Source: an uncultured archaeon (GTDB taxonomy: Archaea; Thermoproteota; Nitrososphaeria_A; Caldarchaeales; Wolframiiraptoraceae). From it: a stretch of 42,133 bases of DNA. A program made the translations under genes and the position numbers. Shown piece by piece: positions 14,858-23,736 of the stretch. The notes under the pieces are model-generated. The model saw nothing but the letters and a program-made list of their open reading frames with translations. It did no database searches and was not told the DNA's origin. Numbering within the stretch: the first letter of the stretch is position 1; every line of letters begins with the position of its first letter. The stretch is taken from the NCBI GenBank assembly GCA_937974645.1, contig CALJVH010000022.1:1-42133 (forward strand), written 5' to 3'.

Positions 14858-16858
14858 CTACTCTAGTCTGAAGTGCTTAATGATTTTCTCGGCGATCGCC
14901 TCGGGAGTAAAACCAAAGTCTCTCATTAAATCTTTGTAGGGCGCCGATTTCCCGAATTTCTCGATGCTTATCACGAGGCCATCGTCACCAACATGCTTGT
15001 ACCAGCAGAGCCCGACTCCAGCCTCTATCGCGACCCTCCGCTTGATGGACTTAGGAATAACCTTCCTCTTATAGTCCTCGTCCTGAAGCTCGAATACCTC
15101 GAATGATGCCATGTTAACGACCCTAGCCTTAAGCCCCTGCTTCCCGAGGACCTTCGTCGCTTCAAGGGCTAAATGTACTTCAGAGCCTGAGGCGATTATT
15201 AGTAGATCAGGCTCATCATCAGCGTCTACCAGAATATATGCCCCCCTCTTGATGCTCTCAGCTGGCGGGTATATGCTCCTATCTAAAGTAGGAACGCCTT
15301 GTCTCGTGAGTATTATGGCGGTGGGTCCATCATTCCGGCTTATCGCCATATCCCATGCAACCGCAACCTCGTTAGAATCGCATGGCCTTATAACCCACAT
15401 ATTCGGTATGAGCCTTAGAGATGACAACTGCTCTACAGGCTGGTGCGTAGGTCCATCCTCGCCTATCCACACCGAGTCGTGGGTGAATACATAGATTACC
15501 TGGAGTCCGGCCATCGCCGCCATCCGGATGGCGGGTCTCATGTAATCTGAAAAGACGAGGAATGTTCCACCATAGGGTATGAGTCCACCATGATAAGCTA
15601 TGCCATTCATTATAACTCCCATCGCATGCTCTCTGACACCATAATGTATGAACCTCCCGAGAAGATTATCTGCCTGGAAGCTTCCATAATCATGGAGGTA
15701 GGTGCCCGTGGATTCGGCGAGATCTGCTGACCCTCCAATCATGAGAGGTAGATGCTTAGCGAGCGCGTTAACCACTTTATTACTCGCCTGCCTAGTAGCA
15801 AGGGCCTCATCCTTGCTGAAGATTGGGAGATGCTTCTTGTATTGAGCTCCCCAATCCCTGTTAAATGCTCTGAGTAAGAGGTCGGCGAGCTCCGGATAAT
15901 TCTCCTTATATCTCTCAAACACTCTCCTCCACTCGGCCTCCTTTTTCTCGCCATCCTCGATCTTTTCTCTCCTATACTCCCAAACCTCCTCCGGGATATA
16001 GAATTCCTCCAAAGGCCATCCAATCTTCTTTTTAACCTCAATTACTACCTCTTTCCCCAGCGGAGAGCCATGCGCCTTACAATTATCCTGCATCGGTGTT
16101 CCATAGGCTAGATGCGTTCTCACAGCTATGAAGGAGGGTCTCGAGGTTTCCTCCTTCGCCCTCTTTAATGCTTTTTCCAGCTCGACGAGATCGTAGCCAT
16201 CTTCAACGTTCTGAACATGCCACCCGAACGCCTCGAACCTCTCCAGCACATTCTCGGACCATGCGAGCGACGTCGGCCCATCTATCGAAACCCTGTTATT
16301 GTCCCAGACGACTATTAGCTTGTGAAGCTTCAGGTGGCCGGCGAGCGCTCCAACCTCGCTCGATACACCTTCCATGAGGTCGCCATCGCTACATAGGACG
16401 TAAGTGTAATGATCGATGACGTTGAAACCTTTCCTATTGAAGTAGCTTGAGAGATATTTCTCGGCGATCGCCATGCCGACCGCGTTCCCGAATCCCTGCC
16501 CCAGAGGCCCAGTAGTGGTCTCGACACCCGGCGTCAGCCAGCTCTCCGGATGACCCGGCGTCCTGCTATTGAGCTGCCTGAAGTTCTTGAGATCATCAAG
16601 CGTTATGTCATATCCGTTCACGAAGAGCGTGGCATAAAGCATCGCGCTCGCATGACCTGCCGAGAGGACAAACCTATCCCTGTCGATCCATTTCGGGTTC
16701 TTTGGGTTAAACTTCAGAAAGCGGTCAAAAATCAGATAGGAAATGTGTGCCGCCCCCAGAGGCATGCCGGGGTGGCCCGACCTCGCCCGTTCAACCTGGT
16801 CAAGGCTTAGGAATCTGATGGTGTTTATTACGAGCGCATCTATGGATTTCCCGCTCAT
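14858..16858 (-). CDS. tkt: Full-length transketolase
   Basis: 666 residues in one chain, the length of bacterial and eukaryotic transketolases; many archaea instead encode two half-size subunits. It transfers two-carbon ketol units using thiamine diphosphate. Visible are ARSGHPGMPLGAA, LSAGHASAML, TTGPLGQGFGNAVGMA, the ThDP motif CSDGDLMEGVSSEVGALAGH ending in WDNN, the middle-domain DLAEST, and the catalytic glutamate in REHAMGVIMNGIAYHGG (about residue 410), with TYVFTHDSVW-like VIYVFTHDSVWIGEDGPTHQ. All are intact. Start at ATG 16858. Bacterial-type full-length form in an archaeal genome suggests transfer. Confidence 0.95.
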   Translation of the reverse strand: MSGKSIDALVINTIRFLSLDQVERARSGHPGMPLGAAHISYLIFDRFLKFNPKNPKWIDRDRFVLSAGHASAMLYATLFVNGYDITLDDLKNFRQLNSRTPGHPESWLTPGVETTTGPLGQGFGNAVGMAIAEKYLSSYFNRKGFNVIDHYTYVLCSDGDLMEGVSSEVGALAGHLKLHKLIVVWDNNRVSIDGPTSLAWSENVLERFEAFGWHVQNVEDGYDLVELEKALKRAKEETSRPSFIAVRTHLAYGTPMQDNCKAHGSPLGKEVVIEVKKKIGWPLEEFYIPEEVWEYRREKIEDGEKKEAEWRRVFERYKENYPELADLLLRAFNRDWGAQYKKHLPIFSKDEALATRQASNKVVNALAKHLPLMIGGSADLAESTGTYLHDYGSFQADNLLGRFIHYGVREHAMGVIMNGIAYHGGLIPYGGTFLVFSDYMRPAIRMAAMAGLQVIYVFTHDSVWIGEDGPTHQPVEQLSSLRLIPNMWVIRPCDSNEVAVAWDMAISRNDGPTAIILTRQGVPTLDRSIYPPAESIKRGAYILVDADDEPDLLIIASGSEVHLALEATKVLGKQGLKARVVNMASFEVFELQDEDYKRKVIPKSIKRRVAIEAGVGLCWYKHVGDDGLVISIEKFGKSAPYKDLMRDFGFTPEAIAEKIIKHFRLE

Positions 16859-16935
16859 CTCGTGTGGTTTATTGGAGATATCCTAATTAATATAATTGAA
16901 CAGTCCACATCCAACCTGTTATTTGAACTCTCTCG

Positions 16936-17211
16936 TCAAAGTATGTTGGAGACGACTATTAGGCTGATGAGCCACATTGCCGCATAGGCTGTTGCCCCGC
17001 TTAGGTAAAGTTTTCTACCAAGCTTTATTCTCTGTTCCGGGGAAGACGTCACCCTGAGAATTATCGCCGAGATAACGTATGCGGCGATTGCGGCCGCTAC
17101 TCCGAGGAATATAGTTGGCTCATATAGCTTCAAGATCGCGGTTAGGGAGCCCATCACCATGCCCCCGAAGAACCTAGCCCAGTAAAGCTTGTCCTCAAGC
17201 CTCAACTCCAA
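16936..17211 (-). CDS. Small membrane protein, unknown
   Basis: 91 residues from a TTG at 17211 preceded by GGTGGG. A charged N-terminus (MELRLEDKLYWARFFGG) leads into three predicted helices (about 16-30, 33-53 and 70-90) with a basic loop (SSPEQRIKLGRKLY) between the second and third. It lies between two divergent or parallel housekeeping genes and I do not recognise a family. Confidence 0.55.
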   Translation of the reverse strand: MELRLEDKLYWARFFGGMVMGSLTAILKLYEPTIFLGVAAAIAAYVISAIILRVTSSPEQRIKLGRKLYLSGATAYAAMWLISLIVVSNIL

Positions 17212-17308
17212 CCCACCATCCTCAAAATGCTAAGCCCTATTAACATTTGCGCGGAAATACTTGTTAATATAAAAGTATCTTCATTACGAATAAGATTAGT
17301 ACGAGCTG

Positions 17309-19246
17309 GTGAGCGTATTGGAGCCCGCATCCTATCTAGAGTTCAAGCGAGCCATTAAGGAGATCTCAAACCTGATAATCGGAGCTAGGATTCTCAAACT
17401 TTATCACATGAAGGATGGATCAATAGTCCTCAGGCTTAGGTCAGATAGCTTCTCCGGAGAGCTCAGAATAATACCCGGCATGTTCTTCTATTTAGTGGAG
17501 GGAGGTTATGAGAAGCCCACGGAGATATCGCAGATAGGCAAGATCATGAGAAAGATTGTTGAAAACATGAGAATAGTCGGAGCCGGCCTGATTGAGGGCG
17601 AGAGGATACTAGTCTTGAAGCTGGAGGGCAGGCAGCGGCTGAAACTCGTTTGCGAATTCCTCCCCAAGGGGACAATCCTAATTTTGGATGAGGCTGACAA
17701 AATACTTGCATGCCTTCACAAGCTCGAGATGCGGGATAGGCGATTAGCTCCCGGAGAGCAGTACAAATTTCCACCGCGCGGGCCAGCTCCATCGATTGAG
17801 ACGATAGAGGATATTTTGGGAAAGAAGCGTGCTCTTAAGAAGAAAGTAGTGTCGATTCTCGCATCAGAGGCAGGGCTTGGGGGAAGATACGCGGAGGAAG
17901 TCCTCTACCTAGCTGGAGTGGATCTCTCAATGAAAATTGAGGAGTTGAGCACCGATGATCATGCTAGGATTCTGGAAGCGGTACGAAGTGTCTTTGAGAT
18001 GATTGAAAACGGTCAGCCGGTCATCGCATCCTCTAATGATGGCGACATCCAGCCACTACCGTACCCGATGAAAATCTACGAGCTTAAAGGATGGAGGTTC
18101 GAGAGTGCTGAAAGCTTGAATGAAGCCTTTAGAGTAGCGTATGAACGCTATTTAGCAGGTCTAATTGAGCAGGAGATGAGAAGGAATGTAGAAGAGAAGC
18201 TGAGGGATCTCAGGAAGAAGAGTGATGAGCGGCGACTTAAGGCTGAGCAATTATCCATTCGCGCATCAAATCTTAGGAAGGTTGCTGAGAAGCTCTTTCA
18301 GCTCTCAGCTCAGATCGAACTGATGAAGGGGAGGCCGGGAGAGCATGAGCTCATGGATATGAGGATGATCGTCGATGATAAGGGCGGGAAGCTGGTTGTC
18401 TCGTACGATGGCGTCGAGGTTGAGTTGAGGCTTGAGGAGCCGATTACGAGGCAGGCTTCAAGCCTCTTTGATGAGGCAAAGAAGGTGATGAGCGCCGCGG
18501 AGAAGTTGAGGGCGGAGGCCGAGGAACTTGAGAAGCGCATTGAGAGGTTCAAGGGAGCAATCCAGAGATCTCTGGAAGAGGCATCCCTCAAGGTCTCGGC
18601 TAGAATTAAGCCGAGTAAGAGTAGATGGTATGAGAAGTATAGGTGGTTTATCACCTCGGAGGGGTTCCTCGTGGTTGCTGGCAAAGATGTTTCGAGCAAC
18701 ACGGCCCTCTTGAAGAAGCATCTAGAGCCGGATGACCTCGTCTTCCACGCGGAGGTAAGAGGCGCCGCGGTGGTGATCCTGAAAAATGGGAAGAATGCGG
18801 GGGAGGCATCGAAAAATGAGGCTGCGCAATTCGCGGCAACCTACAGTAAAGCTTGGAAGGAGGGTTTAAGAACGATAACAGTATATTATGTTGATCCCGG
18901 CCAAATCTCCTTCGAGCCTCCTCCCGGCCACTACATCCCAAAAGGCGGCTTCATAGTTAAGGGTGAAAGGCATTACTTGCAAGTAAAGCTAGAACTAGTC
19001 GTAGGAATAACTAGCGGCCTCGAGCTAATCTATGGCCCACCAACAGCAATAGCCGGAAAAGCCAGGTCGCATGTAAAGCTGAAGCCTGGAAATAGGCAGG
19101 CGGAGGAGCTCGCGGATACGATTCTTATGATTCTAAAGCGAGCTTTCGCGGACATCGAACTAGACCCGAAAGCAATGAGAGATCTGCGAGAGCAAATAAA
19201 GGAGATAATACCGTATGGTAGAGGTGATATTGCCAAGGATAGCTGA
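17309..19246 (+). CDS. rqcH: Rqc2/NEMF homologue (NFACT protein)
   Basis: 645 residues. Rqc2/RqcH binds 50S subunits blocked by peptidyl-tRNA and can tail the stalled chain. The NFACT-N domain occupies about 1-255 (EISNLIIGARILKLYHMKDG and similar). A coiled coil follows at about 285-420, rich in Arg, Glu and Lys, with a break around 335-385. The NFACT-R domain begins with YEKYRWFITSEGFLVVAGKD, then DLVFHAEVRGAAVVILKNG and PPGHYIPKGGFIVKGERHYL. The start is GTG 17309. A TATA-like AATATAAAAG at about 17266-17275 lies 35-40 bases upstream. Domain content is unambiguous; archaeal activity on stalled ribosomes is inferred from relatives. Confidence 0.9.
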   Translation: MSVLEPASYLEFKRAIKEISNLIIGARILKLYHMKDGSIVLRLRSDSFSGELRIIPGMFFYLVEGGYEKPTEISQIGKIMRKIVENMRIVGAGLIEGERILVLKLEGRQRLKLVCEFLPKGTILILDEADKILACLHKLEMRDRRLAPGEQYKFPPRGPAPSIETIEDILGKKRALKKKVVSILASEAGLGGRYAEEVLYLAGVDLSMKIEELSTDDHARILEAVRSVFEMIENGQPVIASSNDGDIQPLPYPMKIYELKGWRFESAESLNEAFRVAYERYLAGLIEQEMRRNVEEKLRDLRKKSDERRLKAEQLSIRASNLRKVAEKLFQLSAQIELMKGRPGEHELMDMRMIVDDKGGKLVVSYDGVEVELRLEEPITRQASSLFDEAKKVMSAAEKLRAEAEELEKRIERFKGAIQRSLEEASLKVSARIKPSKSRWYEKYRWFITSEGFLVVAGKDVSSNTALLKKHLEPDDLVFHAEVRGAAVVILKNGKNAGEASKNEAAQFAATYSKAWKEGLRTITVYYVDPGQISFEPPPGHYIPKGGFIVKGERHYLQVKLELVVGITSGLELIYGPPTAIAGKARSHVKLKPGNRQAEELADTILMILKRAFADIELDPKAMRDLREQIKEIIPYGRGDIAKDS

Positions 19247-19304
19247 AGGATACGGGCCCTCCGCAGCTCTCGCTGGGATTTTCAAAAAGGCTTAATTTTC
19301 AAGA

Positions 19305-19427
19305 ATGAATTATAATCTTTTCAAGAATCTCAGCCTATTCTCTGTAGCGAAATATTGGCAGCCCCAAAATAAGTTAGGCCTCCCCGAAAAACTTGTTGAA
19401 AAAGGCCTAATAATAGATTTGTGGTAA
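19305..19427 (+). CDS. Possible 40-residue ORF or gene fragment
   Basis: ATG 19305 opens 40 codons, ending with a tract that reads LGLPEKLVEKGLIIDLW. The sequence has a mixed hydrophobic and charged character rather than random composition, but there is no clear ribosome site and no family match. It may be the remnant of a longer gene. An 8-bp inverted repeat (19374-19381 with 19403-19410) lies inside it. The rest of 19247-19504 holds only the promoter region of the CBS gene. Confidence 0.25.
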   Translation: MNYNLFKNLSLFSVAKYWQPQNKLGLPEKLVEKGLIIDLW

Positions 19428-19504
19428 GAGCGCCTTTGCGCCTTAGGTAACCTTAAACATTTAAGGGCGTCCGTTGAATCATTATACCGGCAGTGAGGTA
19501 GGGC

Positions 19505-20083
19505 TTGAGGATCACCGATGAAGTGCTTGTCCGCGAGGTTATGTCGAGTCCCGTGATCGAGTGCAGGATGAATGATAGCGCGCAGGAGATAGCTGAGAAG
19601 ATGGTTAAGTATAAGGTTGGGGCTATAATCGTCACATCCGATGACGGCTCCCCGCTCGGGATAATAACTAAGACGGACTTAGTTGAGAAGGTCATCGCTA
19701 GAAACGCAAAGCCCAGTGAGGTGAAAGCGAGGGATATAATGTCCACCCCTCTTCATACGATTGATCCAGATGCGAAGATCGAGGAAGCTGTTAGGAAGAT
19801 GAATAAGCTAGGGGTTAGCAGGCTGGCGGTGGCTTACAAGAACAAGCTTGCGGGAATAGTCAGCTTAAAGGACATTCTGCAGGTAACACCAGAGATCCTC
19901 GAGATAGTGAAGGAGAACATGAAGATAATGGGTCTCCGCCTCCTCGGAAGAAGTGGTGAGGGCTATCTTGAGGGATATTGCGACAGCTGCGGAGAATGGT
20001 CGGACATGCTGCTCAACGTCGAGGGCCAGTATCTCTGCGAGGATTGCAGGCTCGATCTCTTGAGAAGGGGGAGAGAGGAATAA
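19505..20083 (+). CDS. CBS-pair protein with C-terminal zinc ribbon
   Basis: 192 residues from a TTG at 19505 with GAGGTAG about 6 bases upstream. Two CBS motifs are seen: VREVMSSPVIECRMNDSAQE to ITKTDLVEKVI, and ARDIMSTPLHTIDPDAKIEE to VSLKDILQV. The end is a zinc ribbon, CDSCGEWSDMLL to YLCEDCRLDLLRRG. CBS pairs bind adenosine nucleotides and often sense energy charge. CBS-zinc ribbon proteins are widespread in Thermoproteota, but their targets are unknown. A TATA-like CATTTAAGG near 19457 lies upstream. The HAD gene follows 38 bases later. Confidence 0.85.
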   Translation: MRITDEVLVREVMSSPVIECRMNDSAQEIAEKMVKYKVGAIIVTSDDGSPLGIITKTDLVEKVIARNAKPSEVKARDIMSTPLHTIDPDAKIEEAVRKMNKLGVSRLAVAYKNKLAGIVSLKDILQVTPEILEIVKENMKIMGLRLLGRSGEGYLEGYCDSCGEWSDMLLNVEGQYLCEDCRLDLLRRGREE

Positions 20084-20121
20084 TTAATGTATTTGAAATG
20101 GGGCGGGCCTCCTGAGACTTA

Positions 20122-20835
20122 ATGATCAAGCTTATCTCACTTGACGCATGGAATACCCTACTCAGGCTCGACCGAGTAACAAAATCCATTGCTAGTAGAC
20201 TCGGCGAACAAGTTGGTCTAGATGGAGAATCGGTATTTAGGATTATGATAAACGTCTATAATGATCTCAAGCCAAAATGGGCTTCGGGACTGATCGACGA
20301 CTCGATGATTGTTGAGATAGCTCAGCGGGCGCTCGCGGAGAGACTTCATTCCTCATGGGATTTTGTTGTGAAGGCGGTAGTAGAGGTTTTCAATTCGATC
20401 GACCCCTGCGAGCTAATATACCCCGATACATGGGATGTCTTGGAAGATCTATCGAGAGAATTCAGGCTGGCGGTGGTCAGTAATGTCTTCTACTGGCCTG
20501 GAGGCTTAACGAGAAGAGTCATTGAGGGGGCTGGGCTCTCACGATTTCTTGAGGCTCAGCTATATGCCGATGAGACTGGGATTGCTAAGCCTGATAGAAG
20601 GATATTCATGAAGTTGTGTGGGATGTTGGGGATTTCGAGCGGGGAGGCGGTACATGTCGGAGACGAGCTTATGGAGGATGTTGGTGGAGCGATTTCATCC
20701 GGGATGAAGGCGGCCCTCATTAAGAGGGATGCCATGAAGCCCTTGATAATCAGGGAGTTGGACCTCGCAATAATACCCAGGCTCTCAGACCTGCGCCATG
20801 TATTAATGGAGTTCCAGCGATATACTGAAACGTAA
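20122..20835 (+). CDS. HAD-superfamily hydrolase with DxW motif I
   Basis: 237 residues. HAD motif I is LISLDAWNTLL: the nucleophile Asp8 is present, but the usual second Asp is Trp10. Motif II is LAVVSNVF, motif III includes Lys in GIAKPDRRIF, and motif IV is VHVGDELMEDVGGAISSGM. The cap spans about 20-95. The D-x-W variant occurs in some HAD proteins and removes the general acid, so activity may be altered. The substrate is unknown. The gene sits in a same-strand run with the CBS and Mut7-C genes. Confidence 0.85.
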   Translation: MIKLISLDAWNTLLRLDRVTKSIASRLGEQVGLDGESVFRIMINVYNDLKPKWASGLIDDSMIVEIAQRALAERLHSSWDFVVKAVVEVFNSIDPCELIYPDTWDVLEDLSREFRLAVVSNVFYWPGGLTRRVIEGAGLSRFLEAQLYADETGIAKPDRRIFMKLCGMLGISSGEAVHVGDELMEDVGGAISSGMKAALIKRDAMKPLIIRELDLAIIPRLSDLRHVLMEFQRYTET

Positions 20836-20859
20836 AAAAGATAGTGGGCTGCCTCCTTA

Positions 20860-21336
20860 TTGGTTGTAAGTGTGGGCGTCGGAGAACATAGAAATTATAG
20901 ATTCGTCGCGGATGCCATGCTTAAGAATCTTGTCTCGTGGTTAAGAATACTTGGATACGACACGATCTATTGGAGTGGTGATGACAAGGAGGTTCTCAGC
21001 GTAGCCGAGGTTGAGAATAGGATAATACTTACCATGGATAGGGGGCTTGCCGCCACGGCCGCGAGAAAGGGGTTTAAGGTGCTCTTATTTTATGAGAACG
21101 ACGTCTCCAGTATCCTCGCTAGAATGTCTCATGAACTCGGCTTAAGCCTAAGCTTCGATCCAAAATTCACCAGATGCCCTATCTGCAATCATCCACTCAA
21201 TTTAGAGCGCAGGTCCGATAGAGAGGAATGGATGTGCCCTGGATGCGGTAAAAAATACTGGAAGGGCTCGCACTGGAGGAACATAAACCGGACACTCGAG
21301 GAAGCCAGAAAAAGGCTTACTAACACATCAAGATAA
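20860..21336 (+). CDS. Mut7-C RNase-domain protein
   Basis: 158 residues. The N-terminal part is a PIN-like Mut7-C domain: RFVADAMLKNLVSWLRILGYDT with its first acidic residue, IILTMDRGLAATAARKG with a second, and NDVSSILARMSHELGL. The C-terminal part is a zinc ribbon: RCPICNHPL and MCPGCGKKYWKGSHW. Named for the C. elegans MUT-7 C-terminus, these proteins are predicted ribonucleases. The start is a TTG at 20860, with GTG 20872 also possible. The gene follows the HAD gene by 24 bases. Confidence 0.87.
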   Translation: MVVSVGVGEHRNYRFVADAMLKNLVSWLRILGYDTIYWSGDDKEVLSVAEVENRIILTMDRGLAATAARKGFKVLLFYENDVSSILARMSHELGLSLSFDPKFTRCPICNHPLNLERRSDREEWMCPGCGKKYWKGSHWRNINRTLEEARKRLTNTSR

Positions 21337-21384
21337 CAGTACTCGCGGAATCTTAAATATGCATGATGAGACTTATTTCTTAGC

Positions 21385-21999
21385 ATGGAGAGGCTTAGCC
21401 TGAGTGAGGGCGCTTATCTCGTCAGGCTCGCGAGGAAGACGATCGAGGTTTATCTCTCTGGAAAGATGCCGGCTCCGCCGGAGGATGCTCCCGAAAGGCT
21501 TAGGAGAGAGCAAGGCGCCTTCGTGACCCTCTACACTCATCCTGAGAGGGATTTAAGGGGATGCATAGGCATCCCATTACCCGAGTACCCGTTAATAGAG
21601 GCAACCATGAGGGCTGCGATAGCATCTGCGACCGAGGATCCCAGGTTCCCGCCGGTCTCCCTCAAGGAAATGTCGAACATAATCGTTGAGGTTAGCGTTT
21701 TGACTCCGCCTGAGGAGATAAAATTCTCAGATCCGAAGGAGCTTCCCAGCATGATAAGGATCGGAGAAGATGGCCTGGTAATTGAGGCAGGAGTCTACGG
21801 CGGTCTCCTTCTACCGCAGGTCCCAGTTGAATATGACTGGTCTCCTGAAGAATATTTAATGCATCTTTGCATTAAAGCCGGTCTTCCATCTACCTACTGG
21901 CTTACCGGGAAGATGAGACTTTACAAGTTCTCTGCGCAGATTTTCGAAGAGGACTCTCCCCGGGGCAAAATAATCGAGAAGAAGTTGGAGAAGCATTAG
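21385..21999 (+). CDS. AMMECR1-family protein
   Basis: 204 residues matching AMMECR1 along its length. The signature LRGCIGIPLPEYPLIEATM is present at about residues 57-75, followed by ASATEDPRFPPVS, VEVSVLTPPEEI and GVYGGLLLPQVPVEYDWSPE. AMMECR1 proteins are highly conserved from archaea to human, yet their biochemical role is unsettled. ATG 21385 start. The glycosyltransferase begins 21 bases after its stop, probably in the same transcript. Confidence 0.92.
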   Translation: MERLSLSEGAYLVRLARKTIEVYLSGKMPAPPEDAPERLRREQGAFVTLYTHPERDLRGCIGIPLPEYPLIEATMRAAIASATEDPRFPPVSLKEMSNIIVEVSVLTPPEEIKFSDPKELPSMIRIGEDGLVIEAGVYGGLLLPQVPVEYDWSPEEYLMHLCIKAGLPSTYWLTGKMRLYKFSAQIFEEDSPRGKIIEKKLEKH

Positions 22000-22020
22000 T
22001 CGTCCGGGAGAGCCGCGTGG

Positions 22021-23175
22021 ATGCCGCCTCATAAGATACACTTTGGGGTATGCGGTATAGGCTATGGGCACGCGGCGAGATCCTCGATCATAATTCGCGA
22101 GCTTGAGAGACTTGGCTTCACGATAACAGTTTCCTCATATGGTGATGGGTTAAAGTATCTGAAATCAATCGGGGTAGATGCGCTGCCGGCGCCGCCGGTA
22201 TCGTATGGGATACTGCCCGAGGGGAAGGTTAGCATCAAGATGACTATTTACCGGAACATGCTGTTACCCGTTAGATTCTTAGGGCAAGTATCATGCGAGC
22301 TCGGATATGCTGAGGACGCGGATCTAGTTTTATCTGACTCGAGGGCATCAACTACCTTAGCCGGGAAGATTCTTGGGAAGCCCACGCTCACGATCCTCAA
22401 CCAGTTCAACATAAGGGTGGAGTACCCGCGTTATCCTAGGCTTATAAAGCTTGTAGAGGCTGCATGCCAGGCGCCCGGCAATATCTGGGCTCTCAGCGAT
22501 CAGATACTGATAGCAGATTACCCTCCACCATATACGATCTCGAGACGCAACTTGATTATCCCAGACAACCTCCTAGGTAAGACGAGCTTCATAGGGCCAG
22601 TAATCGAGAGACTAGAGACGAATCCGCGGAAAGAAGAAATTTGCGAAAAGTATGGATTGAATCCCGATGGCGGCCCGATAGTCTTTTACCATGCTAGCGG
22701 CCCGAGCCATGAGCGGAGAATTCTGACACACCTCATCCTGCCGATTCTAGATAAGCTCGCGGAGGGTTATCAGATCATAGCAACTCTCGGCGGAGATGAG
22801 CCAAAGCACATGGCTGAGCACATTAGAATTTATCGGTGGATCGAGAATCCGATGGAGATATTCGCGGTTTCAGATCTAGTTATTTGTAGGGCTGGTCAGA
22901 CGACCCTAGCTAAGGCGCTTGCTTCAGGGAAGCCCGTAATAATGATTCCGATACCCGCGCATGCGGAGCAACATGGCAATGCGCTATCTGTGGTTGAGGC
23001 TGGCGCCGGCATAATCTTAGAACAACATCAACTCTCCTTCGAAGCTCTTAAATCCGCCATAAAGGAGATTTTATCGGCAGAGAGTTTCCGCAAGAGGGCT
23101 GAGACTTATCAGAAGCTTCATGCGAAGTTAAATCCAATGGAGCAGATCTGCTCTAGGGCGCTGAAGCTGGCTTAA
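22021..23175 (+). CDS. MurG-like GT-B glycosyltransferase
   Basis: 384 residues. The N-terminal loop GVCGIGYGHAARSSIIIREL (residues 8-27) and the C-terminal donor-site segment CRAGQTTLAKALASGKPVI with AEQHGNA are those of UDP-GlcNAc transferase MurG and related archaeal enzymes. IVFYHASGPSHERR begins the second Rossmann half. The acceptor could be a lipid-linked sugar or a protein glycan; nothing nearby decides this. ATG 22021 with GGAG about 10 bases upstream. Confidence 0.82.
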   Translation: MPPHKIHFGVCGIGYGHAARSSIIIRELERLGFTITVSSYGDGLKYLKSIGVDALPAPPVSYGILPEGKVSIKMTIYRNMLLPVRFLGQVSCELGYAEDADLVLSDSRASTTLAGKILGKPTLTILNQFNIRVEYPRYPRLIKLVEAACQAPGNIWALSDQILIADYPPPYTISRRNLIIPDNLLGKTSFIGPVIERLETNPRKEEICEKYGLNPDGGPIVFYHASGPSHERRILTHLILPILDKLAEGYQIIATLGGDEPKHMAEHIRIYRWIENPMEIFAVSDLVICRAGQTTLAKALASGKPVIMIPIPAHAEQHGNALSVVEAGAGIILEQHQLSFEALKSAIKEILSAESFRKRAETYQKLHAKLNPMEQICSRALKLA

Positions 23176-23241
23176 TTAAGAAGACCACGGAGAAAACGTT
23201 TATCTCATGGGCGTCTTCTTATTCTACAAGGAAGGTGGTAG

Positions 23242-23736
23242 ATGAGTAATAGGCCTAAAATTTCTTCCTCCGTAACTCCTGAAATGATCACAGGGATCGT
23301 CAGCGTAATCTTTGACCACGGGGGTAGAGCAGATATAGCCCGGATCGCAATTAATCTTCAGAGCGATGTTGACGACCTCCTTCCAGTAATTGATGTTGCA
23401 GAGGCCTTGGGCCTCGTGAAAGTGGAAAATGGAGACATAGCCCTCACCAATCTCGGTAAAGAATTCATTAAGGCTAGATCGGATCAGAAGAAGCTCATCC
23501 TAAGAGATGCATTGAAGCAGGTTGAACCCTTCGCAACAATATTCAAGCTTGTAGAAGAGAAGGAGGAATTTACGGCTGAAGATCTCTTCGAGGAGATCTC
23601 AAGGATAAGCGGATTAAGTGAGGAATACAGGAATCCGGAAGAGATTCATCACATGCTCTTAGAGTGGCTGCTTTATACAGAACTAGTCGAATATAATGGT
23701 GAGGATAAGACGTTCAAGGTTAAGAAGGCTAGCTGA
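23242..23736 (+). CDS. Stand-alone AAA-associated (PF09821-like) domain protein
   Basis: 164 residues. It starts with VTPEMITGIVSVIFDHGGRADIARIAINL, continues with DDLLPVIDVAEALGLVKVENGDIALT and LGKEFIKARSDQKKLILRDALK, and ends in a second winged-helix-like part (LLEWLLYTELVEYNGEDKTF). This is the ABC-transporter-associated domain usually found at the C-terminus of archaeal and bacterial NitT/TauT-type ATPases. Here it is separate and lies on the opposite strand to such an ATPase, overlapping its tail by 8 bases. The TATA-like CGTTTATC near 23194 would give a leader of about 20 bases. Confidence 0.78.
   Translation: MSNRPKISSSVTPEMITGIVSVIFDHGGRADIARIAINLQSDVDDLLPVIDVAEALGLVKVENGDIALTNLGKEFIKARSDQKKLILRDALKQVEPFATIFKLVEEKEEFTAEDLFEEISRISGLSEEYRNPEEIHHMLLEWLLYTELVEYNGEDKTFKVKKAS

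Noticed and set aside
18310-18941. Overlapping minus-strand frames within the Rqc2 gene
   Set aside because: They are shadows of a long coiled-coil gene and carry no motif, start context or family resemblance.
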